Origin: Rickettsiales bacterium
GTDB taxonomy: Bacteria > Pseudomonadota > Alphaproteobacteria > Rickettsiales > UBA1997
NCBI GenBank assembly: GCA_018969185.1
Contig: JAGWYT010000005.1
Coordinates: forward strand, 1-59,786
Direction: 5' to 3'
Length of the DNA stretch: 59,786 bases
Shown here: positions 46,465 to 57,630 of the stretch, piece by piece
Layout: each line of letters begins with the position of its first letter
How positions within the stretch are numbered: the stretch's first letter is position 1
Position numbers and translations under genes: made by a program
Notes under the pieces: model-generated
Database searches by the model: none
What the model was told of the DNA's origin: nothing
The model's input: only the letters and a program-made list of their open reading frames with translations

Positions 46465-46728
46465 ATGGCACGAGAATTTGCTTGTAAAGATTGCGGTCAT
46501 ATTGGAATTCCTTTAGGATCTAGGTCTGGTGGTGGTTTTTTAGCAGGTTTAATGTTTCTGCTATTCATGCTTCCAATAGGATTATTTGGTAAAAAAGGAC
46601 GTTGCCGTAAATGTGGCAGTTCTTCTCTTGCAAGCCTTACTTCAAAATATGGCAAGGCAGCAATGGAAGAATTTTATATGGATCAACTTACAAGTGATAT
46701 TAAGAAAAAATCATCTGATATAATTTAA
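46465..46728 (+). CDS. Small zinc-ribbon membrane protein, unknown
   Basis: 87 residues. Two Cys pairs, CKDC near residue 7 and CRKC near residue 49, flank a hydrophobic segment (FLAGLMFLLFMLPIGLFG). The pairs could form one zinc ribbon if the hydrophobic part is a hairpin loop, or two half sites on the same side of the membrane. No function known to me. It is placed in a tight run between the RDD gene and gltX. Confidence 0.7.
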   Translation: MAREFACKDCGHIGIPLGSRSGGGFLAGLMFLLFMLPIGLFGKKGRCRKCGSSSLASLTSKYGKAAMEEFYMDQLTSDIKKKSSDII

Positions 46729-46735
46729 ATAATAA

Positions 46736-48082
46736 ATGACTACAATCTGCCGCTTCGCTCCATCTCCTACTGGTTTCTTACATGTTGGTAATATTCGTGC
46801 TGCCATAATTAATTTTCTTTATGCTAAAAAAACTGGCGGCAAATTTTTGTTGCGCCTGGATGATACTGATGTTGAGAGAGTAAAAGATGAATATCGTGAT
46901 ATGATTTTAACCGATATGAATTGGCTTGGTTTGAAATATGATTCATTAATCAAGCAATCAGATCGTCTTGATAAATATGAAGCGGCAAAAAATCTTTTGA
47001 TAAAATCAGGCAGGCTTTATGAATGCTATGAAACTCCTGATGAATTAAATATTCAAAGAAAATCACAAATTGCCTCTGGTCTTACTCCTATCTATAACCG
47101 TGCTGCATTAAATTTAACTGAAGAACAAAAAGAAAATTTTCGCGCCGCTGGTTTAAAACCGCATTATCGTTTCTTACTTGAAGATAAAATTGTTTCTTGG
47201 GATGATAAAATTAAAGGTAAAATTACTTATGAAGGCAGACATTTTTCTGACCCTGTTTTAGTACGCGATAATAATGTTCCAACTTACACATTTTGCTCAG
47301 TTGTTGATGATATTGAATATAATATAACTGACATTATTCGTGGTGAAGATCACATCACAAATACTGCAATTCAAATTCAAATTTTTGAAGCGTTAATAAA
47401 AGAAATGGGTGGAAGAGTCCCTGAGTTTTCGCATTTAGCTTTAGTGAAAGCAAGTGAGGGAAAAATTTCTAAAAGAGAAGGCGGGTTTGATGTAAAATCT
47501 TTGCGCAATGATGGCTATGAAGCATTCTCAATTATCAATCTTTTAGCGCAAATTGGCACTTCAGGGCAGATCAATATTTACAAAAATTTTGATGAATTAG
47601 AGAAAAATTTTGCGCTTTCTAATTTCTCAAAATCATCAACAAATTATGATATTTCTGAATTAAATCATATAAATCAGAAATTGTTGCAAATTGTTGATTT
47701 TAAAGATATTAAGCCACGTTTGAATGAAATTGGTCTGTCAGAAATTGATGAGAATTTTTTTAATGCCCTAAAAGCAAATATTTCTTTCTTAAGTGAATTT
47801 AAAATTTGGTTTGAAATTTGTAAAAAAGAATTTCGCTATAATCACAAGGATGCAGATAAAGAATTTTTGCAAGAAGCAGCGAAATTATTGCCACAAGATA
47901 CTAAAAATGTGAATTGCTGGCAAATTTGGCTTGAGGAAATTAAGAAAAATACAACGCGTAAAGGTAAAGAATTATTCATGCCAATTCGTCTAGCTTTAAG
48001 CGGGGTTGAACATGGACCAGAATTAAAAACTTTAGTTAATTTGATTGCAAGAGATGAGATTATAAAGAGGCTTGTGGTATGA
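46736..48082 (+). CDS. gltX: Glutamyl-tRNA synthetase
   Basis: 448 residues, class I synthetase. The HIGH motif appears as HVGN (residues 16-19) in FAPSPTGFLHVGNIRAAI, and the KMSKR motif as KISKR at 243-247. The C-terminal anticodon-binding part is shortish but complete. Alphaproteobacteria usually have two gltX copies, one charging tRNA-Gln for later amidation by GatCAB; which one this is cannot be decided by eye. Convergent with bactofilin, 36 bp away. Confidence 0.95.
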   Translation: MTTICRFAPSPTGFLHVGNIRAAIINFLYAKKTGGKFLLRLDDTDVERVKDEYRDMILTDMNWLGLKYDSLIKQSDRLDKYEAAKNLLIKSGRLYECYETPDELNIQRKSQIASGLTPIYNRAALNLTEEQKENFRAAGLKPHYRFLLEDKIVSWDDKIKGKITYEGRHFSDPVLVRDNNVPTYTFCSVVDDIEYNITDIIRGEDHITNTAIQIQIFEALIKEMGGRVPEFSHLALVKASEGKISKREGGFDVKSLRNDGYEAFSIINLLAQIGTSGQINIYKNFDELEKNFALSNFSKSSTNYDISELNHINQKLLQIVDFKDIKPRLNEIGLSEIDENFFNALKANISFLSEFKIWFEICKKEFRYNHKDADKEFLQEAAKLLPQDTKNVNCWQIWLEEIKKNTTRKGKELFMPIRLALSGVEHGPELKTLVNLIARDEIIKRLVV

Positions 48083-48118
48083 GATGATGTTCTGGCCAAA
48101 AGTTCCTGACACCCTTCC

Positions 48119-48520
48119 TTAATCAAGCTTCTTAAACTTTGCTTCCACTGATGCACCATCTTCAATTGAGAGAAGGCTATATTCAATAGTTCCAGTTACA
48201 TTTGCTTTATTTGCGATAAAAACATTTTGTGCTTTAATATTGCCATTGAACTTGCCGTTGATGCTAAATGACTTAGCCGTTACTTCTCCTTCTATATTAC
48301 CATCCTCAAGTAAAACAACTGAATTTCCTTTTATAACTCCATTAATTTTACCTTCAATTTCAACAAGACCAGAGCTAAAAATTTGACCTTCAATTTTTAG
48401 ATCTTTGGCAATTATCGTTGGAGTTGCAGTTATAGAATTAAATTTTTTATCTTCGTTTTGTGAGGTTTTCGATTTATTGAGGACTGATTGAACCTTAGAC
48501 TTTAGGCTAGCTATTAACAT
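48119..48520 (-). CDS. Bactofilin
   Basis: 133 residues. A central beta-helical domain of short repeated strands (GLVEIEGKINGVIKGNSVVL, EGDGNIEGEVTAKSF-like) is flanked by disordered ends, typical of polymerising bactofilins that position cell-wall enzymes. It overlaps the M23 peptidase gene by 14 bp, and bactofilin with a LytM/M23 peptidase is a recurrent morphogenetic pair in bacteria. Confidence 0.9.
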   Translation of the reverse strand: MLIASLKSKVQSVLNKSKTSQNEDKKFNSITATPTIIAKDLKIEGQIFSSGLVEIEGKINGVIKGNSVVLLEDGNIEGEVTAKSFSINGKFNGNIKAQNVFIANKANVTGTIEYSLLSIEDGASVEAKFKKLD

Positions 48521-49742
48521 ATTTCACAGTCTCAGCATCATTAAATAAGAAGTCACCAGCTTCAAGAAATTTTTTCGGATTAAGTGGGGTTCCTCTATAT
48601 CTAACCTCATAATGTAGGTGAGGTCCGGTGCTTCTGCCAGTATTACCCTGAGCCGCAATAATTTGACCTTTCTTAACAACCTGTCCTTTAGCAACTTTTA
48701 CTGAAGATAAATGTCCATAACGTGTGGTAATTCCAAAGCCATGATCAATAACAACAGCATTGCCGTAATCACTATATCTTCCTGCCAAAATCACTCTACC
48801 GCCAGCTGGGCTGATAATATTGGCATTCTTAGCGCCCACGAAGTCTAAACCCTTATGGATATCTCCACCATGACCTGTTTTTGGATCTTCTCTAACACCA
48901 AAGCCGCTTGAAATATAGTAATTTTTCATTGGTCGTGAAAGTGGCATTACACTGACAAGTTTTTCAAGCAAAAATAAGCGATCAAATTCACTCGCGAATT
49001 GTGCTTTTTCTAAATGTTTTTCTAACTCGTCAGAACTAGCATTTTCAAGGTTTCTCATCTCATCATCAAGCGCACCGCCTTGCCCTCTTAACAATTCATC
49101 GCGGCGATTTAGTGAAATTTCTTTTTCTGATTTTTTTGATTTTGTTGCAAGTTGCTTAATATTTGGCATTTTTTTCAAATTGAGACCAGTGCTTGCTATG
49201 GCTTCTTCAATATTGTTTATCCTTCTTCTTGCTGTTGCTTGAATTTCATTAAGTTGAAATGTTGCATCTTTAATGCCATTTAACGTGTGTTTATCTGATT
49301 TAGAAAGATCTTTTTCCTTAATGTTTTTTGGTTGTTTGAAATTATTTTCTGTTGTACCAGCTTCTTGCTTATTTCCAGTAATTGAAATTAGGTAATCATT
49401 AACTTTTTTTAGTTTATCATTAATGTTACTAATTTCTTCCTCGAAATAATTATTTGAAGTTTTTAACTTTCTTATTTCTTCAGATTTCTCGTTGATTATT
49501 GAATTATATTTTAAGGAATTAACAAAGATTTTGCCAGCAAATAGTACAGCAACAAGCAGTATAGCTTGTGAATGGATACTAAGATTTATAGTTCTGATTT
49601 TACGGTTTGAAACAAAAAGAATGGTTCTTTTTACAAAAACAAGTTTGCAAAAAGCTCTAATGCCATTTAGAGCAGAGACCACTGTTCTATTGAGCAAAAC
49701 AGGAAATCTTTGTTTTTTTGTTAAAAAATAACTTTTACTCAT
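48507..49742 (-). CDS. M23 family metallopeptidase with coiled coil
   Basis: 411 residues. One N-terminal membrane segment (~52-70, IHSQAILLVAVLFAGKIFV), a long coiled-coil stretch (~75-260, Lys/Glu rich) and a C-terminal LytM domain with zinc motifs: GHGGDIHKGLDFVG (H and D), and STGPHLHYEVRYRG (HxH). It probably cleaves peptidoglycan cross-bridges from the periplasmic side. The coupled bactofilin suggests that it is spatially controlled by the cytoskeleton. Both metal motifs are intact, so it should be active. Confidence 0.92.
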   Translation of the reverse strand: MSKSYFLTKKQRFPVLLNRTVVSALNGIRAFCKLVFVKRTILFVSNRKIRTINLSIHSQAILLVAVLFAGKIFVNSLKYNSIINEKSEEIRKLKTSNNYFEEEISNINDKLKKVNDYLISITGNKQEAGTTENNFKQPKNIKEKDLSKSDKHTLNGIKDATFQLNEIQATARRRINNIEEAIASTGLNLKKMPNIKQLATKSKKSEKEISLNRRDELLRGQGGALDDEMRNLENASSDELEKHLEKAQFASEFDRLFLLEKLVSVMPLSRPMKNYYISSGFGVREDPKTGHGGDIHKGLDFVGAKNANIISPAGGRVILAGRYSDYGNAVVIDHGFGITTRYGHLSSVKVAKGQVVKKGQIIAAQGNTGRSTGPHLHYEVRYRGTPLNPKKFLEAGDFLFNDAETVKYVNS

Positions 49743-49966
49743 CTACCTAATTATATATTACTAGATCCCTACTAACTAACTGAAAATTACACTATTTGAC
49801 TGGACTGAGGCCTGATTCACGAGATCTAAACTGACTTAAAAAAATTAAACGATTAAATATGATGCAATTTTCTTTCCTTGCCATCCAAATGTCAAGTTTT
49901 TTAATTGACAGGCTTTTAATATGAAATTATTCTTGCGTCGAAACGATATCAACAAAACTTTAATTT

Positions 49967-50356
49967 ATGAGTCAATTAGAAGAAATCATTGAATTATCTG
50001 ACCAAATTACCAAAAATTCTGATCTTTTAGTGAGCAAAATTGCTGAAATTTCAGTAATGTCGGCGCACGGCGGTGGAGTTGACCCATTTATTTTTGGTCT
50101 AACAATCTTTGTTTTAGCCTGTTTTGTTGGTTATTTTGTAGTGTGGAAAGTTACTCCTGCTTTGCATACTCCTTTAATGGCTGTAACTAATGCAATTTCT
50201 GGTGTTATTGTTGTCGGTGCAATTATTGCTCTTGGTTCTGCTAAGGGTTTTTCATTAGTTGCGGTTATCAGTTTTATTGCCATAGTTATTGCTTCAATTA
50301 ATATTTTTGGTGGCTTTCTTGTTACTTGGCGAATGCTGCAGATGTTTAAGAAATAA
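49967..50356 (+). CDS. pntAb: NAD(P) transhydrogenase alpha subunit, membrane part
   Basis: 129 residues. About 20 polar residues lead in, then four membrane helices starting [20 protein letters not shown] and including [20 protein letters not shown], the diagnostic motif of the PntA C-terminal domain. Split pntAa/pntAb/pntB genes are usual in alphaproteobacteria. The transhydrogenase uses proton-motive force to make NADPH. Neither pntAa nor pntB is adjacent, which is unusual. The 224-bp gap upstream (49743-49966) contains no ORF or clear hairpin. Confidence 0.9.
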   Translation: MSQLEEIIELSDQITKNSDLLVSKIAEISVMSAHGGGVDPFIFGLTIFVLACFVGYFVVWKVTPALHTPLMAVTNAISGVIVVGAIIALGSAKGFSLVAVISFIAIVIASINIFGGFLVTWRMLQMFKK

Positions 50357-50367
50357 TAAATTAACCA

Positions 50368-52273
50368 ATGAGAAAAATATCTAACTTCCCTTTAGCAAGA
50401 ATTTTTGCTGTTTTTGCTTTTTTATCTTTTTTATTGAGAATAATTTTTCTTGTTTGGGAAAAAGATTCGATAGATTTTTCTTTTCTTACTTTAGTTGAAA
50501 CTTTTTCTTTCGGATTATTATTTGATCTTGTCACATTTGGTTATTTATTGACCATTCCAACTCTTTATTTCTGCTTAATTCCAAACAAAATTTTCAATAG
50601 TAAAACTCATCAAAAAGCCAATCAAATATTATATTTTCTCTTCTTATTTATCATAGTATTTTCATGTTTTTCAGAAGTGGTTTTCTGGGAAGAATTTCAA
50701 ACTAGATTTAATTTTATTGCTGTTGATTATCTAATTTACACGACGGAAGTTATTGGAAATATTGTTGAATCTTATCCAATCTCACTTCTTGTCTCTGCAG
50801 TATCTGCAATTGCGGCGGTGATTTTTATTTTTACTCGCAAAAAAATTCTTGTAGAAAAAACTGGTTCTTATTTCGAGAATTCTAAAAAATCTTTAGCTGT
50901 AATTCTTCTTGTTGTGGTTTCTTTTTTCACGGTTGATAGTTCAAGATTGTCAGAAATTTCAAGTAATAATTATGTAAATGAAATCACTAAGAATGGTATT
51001 TACGAATTATTTTCAGCCTATCGTAACAATGAAATTGATTATGAGTCATTCTACGCAACTCTTGGTAAAGATAAGTTATTTACTAATTTGAGACATAATA
51101 TTTCTAAGCAAGAACCGAAGTCGAAATTTTTAAATGATAAAGATATTTCAAGGTTAATAGCTAAGCCAGAAGCTGGTGCAGAAAAAAGATATAATGTGAT
51201 TTTCGTGTCAATTGAAAGTATGAGTGCTGATTTCATGAAGGCTTTTGGTAATAGCGAAAATATCACACCAAATCTTGATTTCTTTGCAACTCAAGGATTA
51301 TTTTTTACCAATATGAAAGCAACAGGAACAAGAACTGTGCGTGGTCTTGAAGCGCTTTCTCTTTCAATTCCGCCAACACCTGGAAATTCAATAGTTAGAA
51401 GACCAAATAATGAAAATTTGTTTAATATTTCAAGCCCACTTATAGCTCGTGGCTATGAAGCGAAATTTATTTATGGTGGTGATGGTTATTTTGATAATAT
51501 GAATTATTTCTTTGGTAATAATGGTTTTGAAACTGTTGATCGTCCTAAATTTTCAAGCGATGAAATAACATTTAGTAATGCTTGGGGTGTTGCCGATGAA
51601 GATTTATTTGATAAAACAATTAAGGAAGCAGATAAATCTTATGCTAAAGGTAAGCCTTTCTTGAATTTCGTGATGACAACCTCTAATCATCGTCCCTTTA
51701 CTTATCCGGATGGAAAGATTGATATTGATTCAAAAACTGGCAGAAATGGTGCGGTGAAATATAGTGACTATGCAATTGGTAAATTAGTTGAAAAAGCTAA
51801 AAATAAAGAATGGTTTAAAAATACAATTTTTGTTTTTGTTGCGGATCATTGTGCTGGTTCTGCTGGCAATACTGACGTGCCTTTATGGCGTTACCAAATT
51901 CCAGCAATTTTCTATGCGCCAGAAATAATTAAACCAAGAATTTTTGATAAAAATATTAGCCAAATTGATATTGCGCCAACTTTGATGGGATTATTAAATC
52001 TTGAATATAAATCAAAATTTTTTGGCACTGATGTTTTACATAATGAAAAATATTTAGATCAGCATGCATTCGTCAGCACTTATTCTGATATCGGATATTT
52101 TAAGAATGAAAAATTATATTTATTAAAGTTAAAAAAAGAAAAAAAATTCTTTGATGTTTCTTTAGAACATTATGGTTGGCAAGGTTCAAAAGAAACTGTG
52201 ACTGATGAATATAATAAAGACGAGTTAGATGAAGCAATTAGTTATTATCAAGGGGCGAGTTATTTATTTAAAC

Positions 52274-52302
<29 letters not shown>
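50368..52302 (+). CDS. LTA synthase/OpgB-like sulfatase-fold membrane enzyme
   Basis: 644 residues. Five membrane segments occupy 1-~195, and an alkaline-phosphatase/sulfatase-fold domain runs ~270-600. Metal and nucleophile residues are in place: Glu283 (VSIESMSADFM), Thr323 (GTRTVRGLEAL), Asp493-His494 (VADHCAGSAG). This family moves phosphoglycerol or phosphoethanolamine groups from phospholipid to envelope glycans. In a Gram-negative a role in periplasmic glucan or surface-glycan decoration is likeliest. It overlaps the PAP2 gene. Confidence 0.88.
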
Positions 52303-54839
<2,537 letters not shown>

Positions 54840-54852
54840 ATTTCTTTTATAA

Positions 54853-55073
54853 GAGGATTTGCTATACCTAACCCTCTTTGAAAAAGAGGGTGGCAGGGCG
54901 TGAAGCGCGCTGACGGGTGATTTAATCTAATTTTACATTTATTACTATATCTTAAAATTTTAAATCCCCCTTCGTCGCTTCGCTCCTCTTCCCCCTTTTT
55001 ACTTAGAATTTATTTTTTCTAAGTAAGAAGTTGCAATCGCTAAAGCGATTGTCAAAGGGGGTATAGCAAGAAT
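54853..55073. repeat. Two palindromic elements, family C (copies 2 and 3)
   Basis: Copy 2 (54853-54926) runs GCTATACC, hairpin ACCCTCTT/AAGAGGGT, a GGCG/GCGC stretch, to GATTTAA. Copy 3 (54958-55073) is inverted: TTAAATCCCCC, hairpins ACTTAGAA/TTCTAAGT and CAATCGC/GCGATTG, to GGGGGTATAGC. Both are bounded by GCTATaCC on one side and ATTTAA on the other. They fill the thiC-DUF559 spacer. Confidence 0.75.
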
Positions 55074-55102
55074 TTTAACAACCACAAAAACACACCACGT
55101 TC

Positions 55103-55465
55103 ATGTTCACACCATATCGCCATGATCTCAAAGCCAAAGCCAGAAGGCTTAGAAAAGAAATGACGCCAGCGGAGAAGAAATTATGGTTTCAGTTTCTTAG
55201 CAAAGATTCCTCACATAAATTTTTAAGACAAAGACCAATTGGAAATTATGTTGTTGATTTTTATTCTGCTGAAAAGAAATTAGTTGTTGAGCTTGATGGA
55301 GATAGTCATTTCAAGGATAAAGAGATGATTGATTATGATCTAAAAAGAACAGAATTTTTATTGGAAAAACATCAAATTAAAATTGTGAGATTTAGTAATT
55401 TGGAAGTGATTAGAAATTTTGATGCTGTGTGTGAGGAGATTGAGAGGGTGTTGAGAGAAATTTAA
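55103..55465 (+). CDS. DUF559 endonuclease-like protein
   Basis: 120 residues. DUF559 proteins have a Vsr-like PD-(D/E)xK nuclease fold. Candidate catalytic residues are Asp52 in NYVVDFY and Glu63-x-Asp65 in LVVELDGDSH, preceded by the N-terminal LRKEMTPAEKKLWFQ helix and ending KIVRFSNLEV. All appear intact. Cellular roles of stand-alone DUF559 proteins are not known to me. The gene is flanked within 30 bp on the left and 6 bp on the right by family C palindromes, two on each side, which suggests that it travels with them. Confidence 0.85.
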   Translation: MFTPYRHDLKAKARRLRKEMTPAEKKLWFQFLSKDSSHKFLRQRPIGNYVVDFYSAEKKLVVELDGDSHFKDKEMIDYDLKRTEFLLEKHQIKIVRFSNLEVIRNFDAVCEEIERVLREI

Positions 55466-55470
55466 ATTTA

Positions 55471-55688
55471 GCATTTAAATCCTCCGTCATCCGACTTCGC
55501 TAAAGCTAGGTCGGATGCCACCTCCTTTTTCAAAGGAGGTAGGCATAGCAAAATTTTCTGTAAAAAACGAAATTTGTTATTCCTACCCCCTTTGAAAAAG
55601 ACTTTGAGCGTTAAAAAAACGTGCTTAACGCACGTTTTTAGCGAGAAGGAGCAACTTCGTCAGAAGTTGCGAAGGGGGATTTAATTAA
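55471..55688. repeat. Two palindromic elements, family C (copies 4 and 5)
   Basis: Copy 4 (55471-55556): TTTAAATCCTCC, hairpin CATCCGAC/GTCGGATG (55488-55517), hairpin CCTCCTTT/AAAGGAGG, ending GGTAGGCATAGC. Copy 5 (55567-55688): TTGTTATTCCTACCCCC, hairpins AAACGTGC/GCACGTTT and GCAACTTC/GAAGTTGC, ending GAAGGGGGATTTAA. The two are in opposite orientation, mirroring copies 2 and 3 on the other side of the DUF559 gene. 55689-55793 is AT-rich with no feature. Confidence 0.75.
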
Positions 55689-55793
55689 AGCGACACTTAA
55701 CTTTTTCTTGTCACTCAAACCCTCTTCTTTCTTGCTTTTTAAGGATTTTATCTTGAAGTTTGTCTTGTTGTTTTAAATCAAGATTAAAAGCTT

Positions 55794-57305
55794 ATGAATA
55801 TTATTGAACAAAAACTCGAAGAATTAAGTAGAGAAGAAGAGATTGCGCAGCTCTTAGAAGAAAGAAGAATAGATGAATTAAATGCGATGATTTTAGATCG
55901 CTTTGTTGACATACAAAAAAGTCAGGCAACTGATAAAAACAAAGCAAAAGAATGGAAAAAATTCAATCTTGATTTTGCTAAAAGTAATTTTGCTGATATA
56001 AAAAAACTCACTCTAAAAATTGATGCCGAATATTTAAGAAAGCAGCTTGGATGTGCCTCAATTACTTGTCATGATGGTTGGAGTTTTGATTTTAGAGTTT
56101 CATTATTTGGTGAATTTGATTCTATCTCATTTTCTGAGGCAGTATTTAATGATAATTGTTGGATTGGTGCGGTATTTAAAGGTTCCGTAAGATTTGACAA
56201 TGTAACTTTTTTTGATCTGGCAATGTTTTATGAATCAGTATTTGAGAATACTGTAAGTTTTCATAAAATAATTTTTAATTCTGATGTTAGTTTTGCAAGA
56301 GCTGAATTTAATGATGAAGTGTTTTTTGAAATAGAATCTGCGCATCAGGAAGCTTCTAGTAAAAATAAAAAATTCCACAAGAAACAATCTATTTCATTTG
56401 AAGGAGCAGAGTTTGCTAAAAGAGCAGATTTTGAGTTAAAAAATCTTAATGTTTCTAATTTTTCTTTTGAGTCTGCAGTTTTTTTGTCAAATTTTGTTTT
56501 GCAAATTGAGAATTCGACAATTAATTTTTTTAATTTGAGCAGTGCGATGTTTAGCAAAATGACAAGATTTATTCCATTCTCACGTGAATTTTCTTATAAC
56601 TCATTAGTAAAAACTATTGGATTTGATTACGCAACATTCAAGGGTTCAACGGTTTTTGAACTTAATTTTGAATCTTGTCCTGATTTTTCAAAATGTTATT
56701 TCTTCGAAAAACATTTTGTTAAAGAAACATGGCCAGAAATTAATGATCGTAGAATTAAACCGGAAGATCGGGAAAAGTTTTTATTTTTCAAAAGATATTT
56801 TGCATCAACTAAAAATCATTTACGAGAAAATCAATATTTTAGCTATGAGATGAGAGCCAGGGAAAAAGGGCTTGAGCGTGATTTGGGTTGTAAATTTAAA
56901 GGTAAGATATTTCGTAAATTTGTTTGCATGGTGTGCAAGTTAGCCAATAAAAAATTCCGCAAAATATTAGTTGCGAGATGCCGAGTTTTAACCAGAAAAT
57001 ATTTTGAATTATTTTTGTTCAAATGTTATAAATGGTTAAGTTCTTATGGTTCAAGTGTTGAAAGACCAGTTTTAACTCTTGTTTTTTCTTTCCTTTATTT
57101 TGGTTATTATTTTGAGGTAAATGGTGTCCAAAAACCTTATGAAAGTTCTTTTGTGAGAACTTTGAATCCTCTGTATGATTCAGGTCAGGGTTTTAGAGAA
57201 TTGATAGAATTCCAAACTACGATTTCTGTTCAGTCTTTATGTAATACTATTTTGTTATTTCTGATATTCCTTGGAATAAGAAATAGATTTAAGATTAGGA
57301 ATTAA
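55794..57305 (+). CDS. Pentapeptide-repeat-like membrane protein
   Basis: 503 residues. An N-terminal charged helix (1-~50) is followed by a right-handed-helix type repeat region (~105-290) of F-x-x-A/V-x-F units (ISFSEAVFNDNCW, VSFARAEFNDEVFF, ISFEGAEFAKRADF). A linker with FFKRYFASTKNHLRENQYFSYEM and SSYGSSVERP, and two hydrophobic segments near ~420-440 and ~475-495, end the protein. This arrangement occurs in a family of bacterial membrane proteins of unknown function; the C-terminus resembles ion-channel-like pairs of helices. Function not assigned. Confidence 0.7.
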   Translation: MNIIEQKLEELSREEEIAQLLEERRIDELNAMILDRFVDIQKSQATDKNKAKEWKKFNLDFAKSNFADIKKLTLKIDAEYLRKQLGCASITCHDGWSFDFRVSLFGEFDSISFSEAVFNDNCWIGAVFKGSVRFDNVTFFDLAMFYESVFENTVSFHKIIFNSDVSFARAEFNDEVFFEIESAHQEASSKNKKFHKKQSISFEGAEFAKRADFELKNLNVSNFSFESAVFLSNFVLQIENSTINFFNLSSAMFSKMTRFIPFSREFSYNSLVKTIGFDYATFKGSTVFELNFESCPDFSKCYFFEKHFVKETWPEINDRRIKPEDREKFLFFKRYFASTKNHLRENQYFSYEMRAREKGLERDLGCKFKGKIFRKFVCMVCKLANKKFRKILVARCRVLTRKYFELFLFKCYKWLSSYGSSVERPVLTLVFSFLYFGYYFEVNGVQKPYESSFVRTLNPLYDSGQGFRELIEFQTTISVQSLCNTILLFLIFLGIRNRFKIRN

Positions 57306-57362
57306 AAATTGAAGTTGGCCCCAATTAAAAAATAAGTTTTTATTACTTGAATTTACAGTTGA

Positions 57363-57437
57363 TGGTGCTGCCAAGTGGGATTGAACCACCGACCTCTTCA
57401 TTACCAATGAAGTGCTCTACCACTGAGCTATGACAGC
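57363..57437 (-). tRNA. tRNA-Thr (GGT anticodon)
   Basis: 75 bases on the minus strand. Acceptor GCTGTCA/TGGCAGC, D-arm GCTCAGTGGTAGAGC, anticodon stem CTTCA/TGAAG with loop TTGGTAA (anticodon GGT), T-loop TTCAATC, encoded CCA. Confidence 0.95.
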
Positions 57438-57516
57438 ATTTGATTTTGTGTGCAGGATTAAAAGGTAAGAAGCTGAATTGAAGCCTAGAAATATCTAAAA
57501 GTCAATATTACAAAGA

Positions 57517-57602
57517 CGTCATCTTTGAAGCATGAAGGGCTGAAAGAGCTCTTTCCTAAAACGCATTAGATCCTCGAAATGTTTCGTATTTCAAGGATGA
57601 CG
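57517..57602. repeat. Palindromic element (TCATCCTT family)
   Basis: Outer arms CGTCATCTTTGAA (57517-57529) and TTCAAGGATGACG (57590-57602) enclose hairpins GAAAGAGCTCTTTC and CGAAAT..ATTTC-like pairs. It lies between tRNA-Thr and the 3' end of virB6. Confidence 0.7.
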
Positions 57603-57630
57603 TTACTTGGATAAGAATGACGTAATTGTT

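Noticed and set aside
54853-55688. CRISPR array near the DUF559 gene
   Set aside because: The repeats are few, unequally spaced, in mixed orientation and bear internal hairpins; there are no spacers of regular length and no cas genes.
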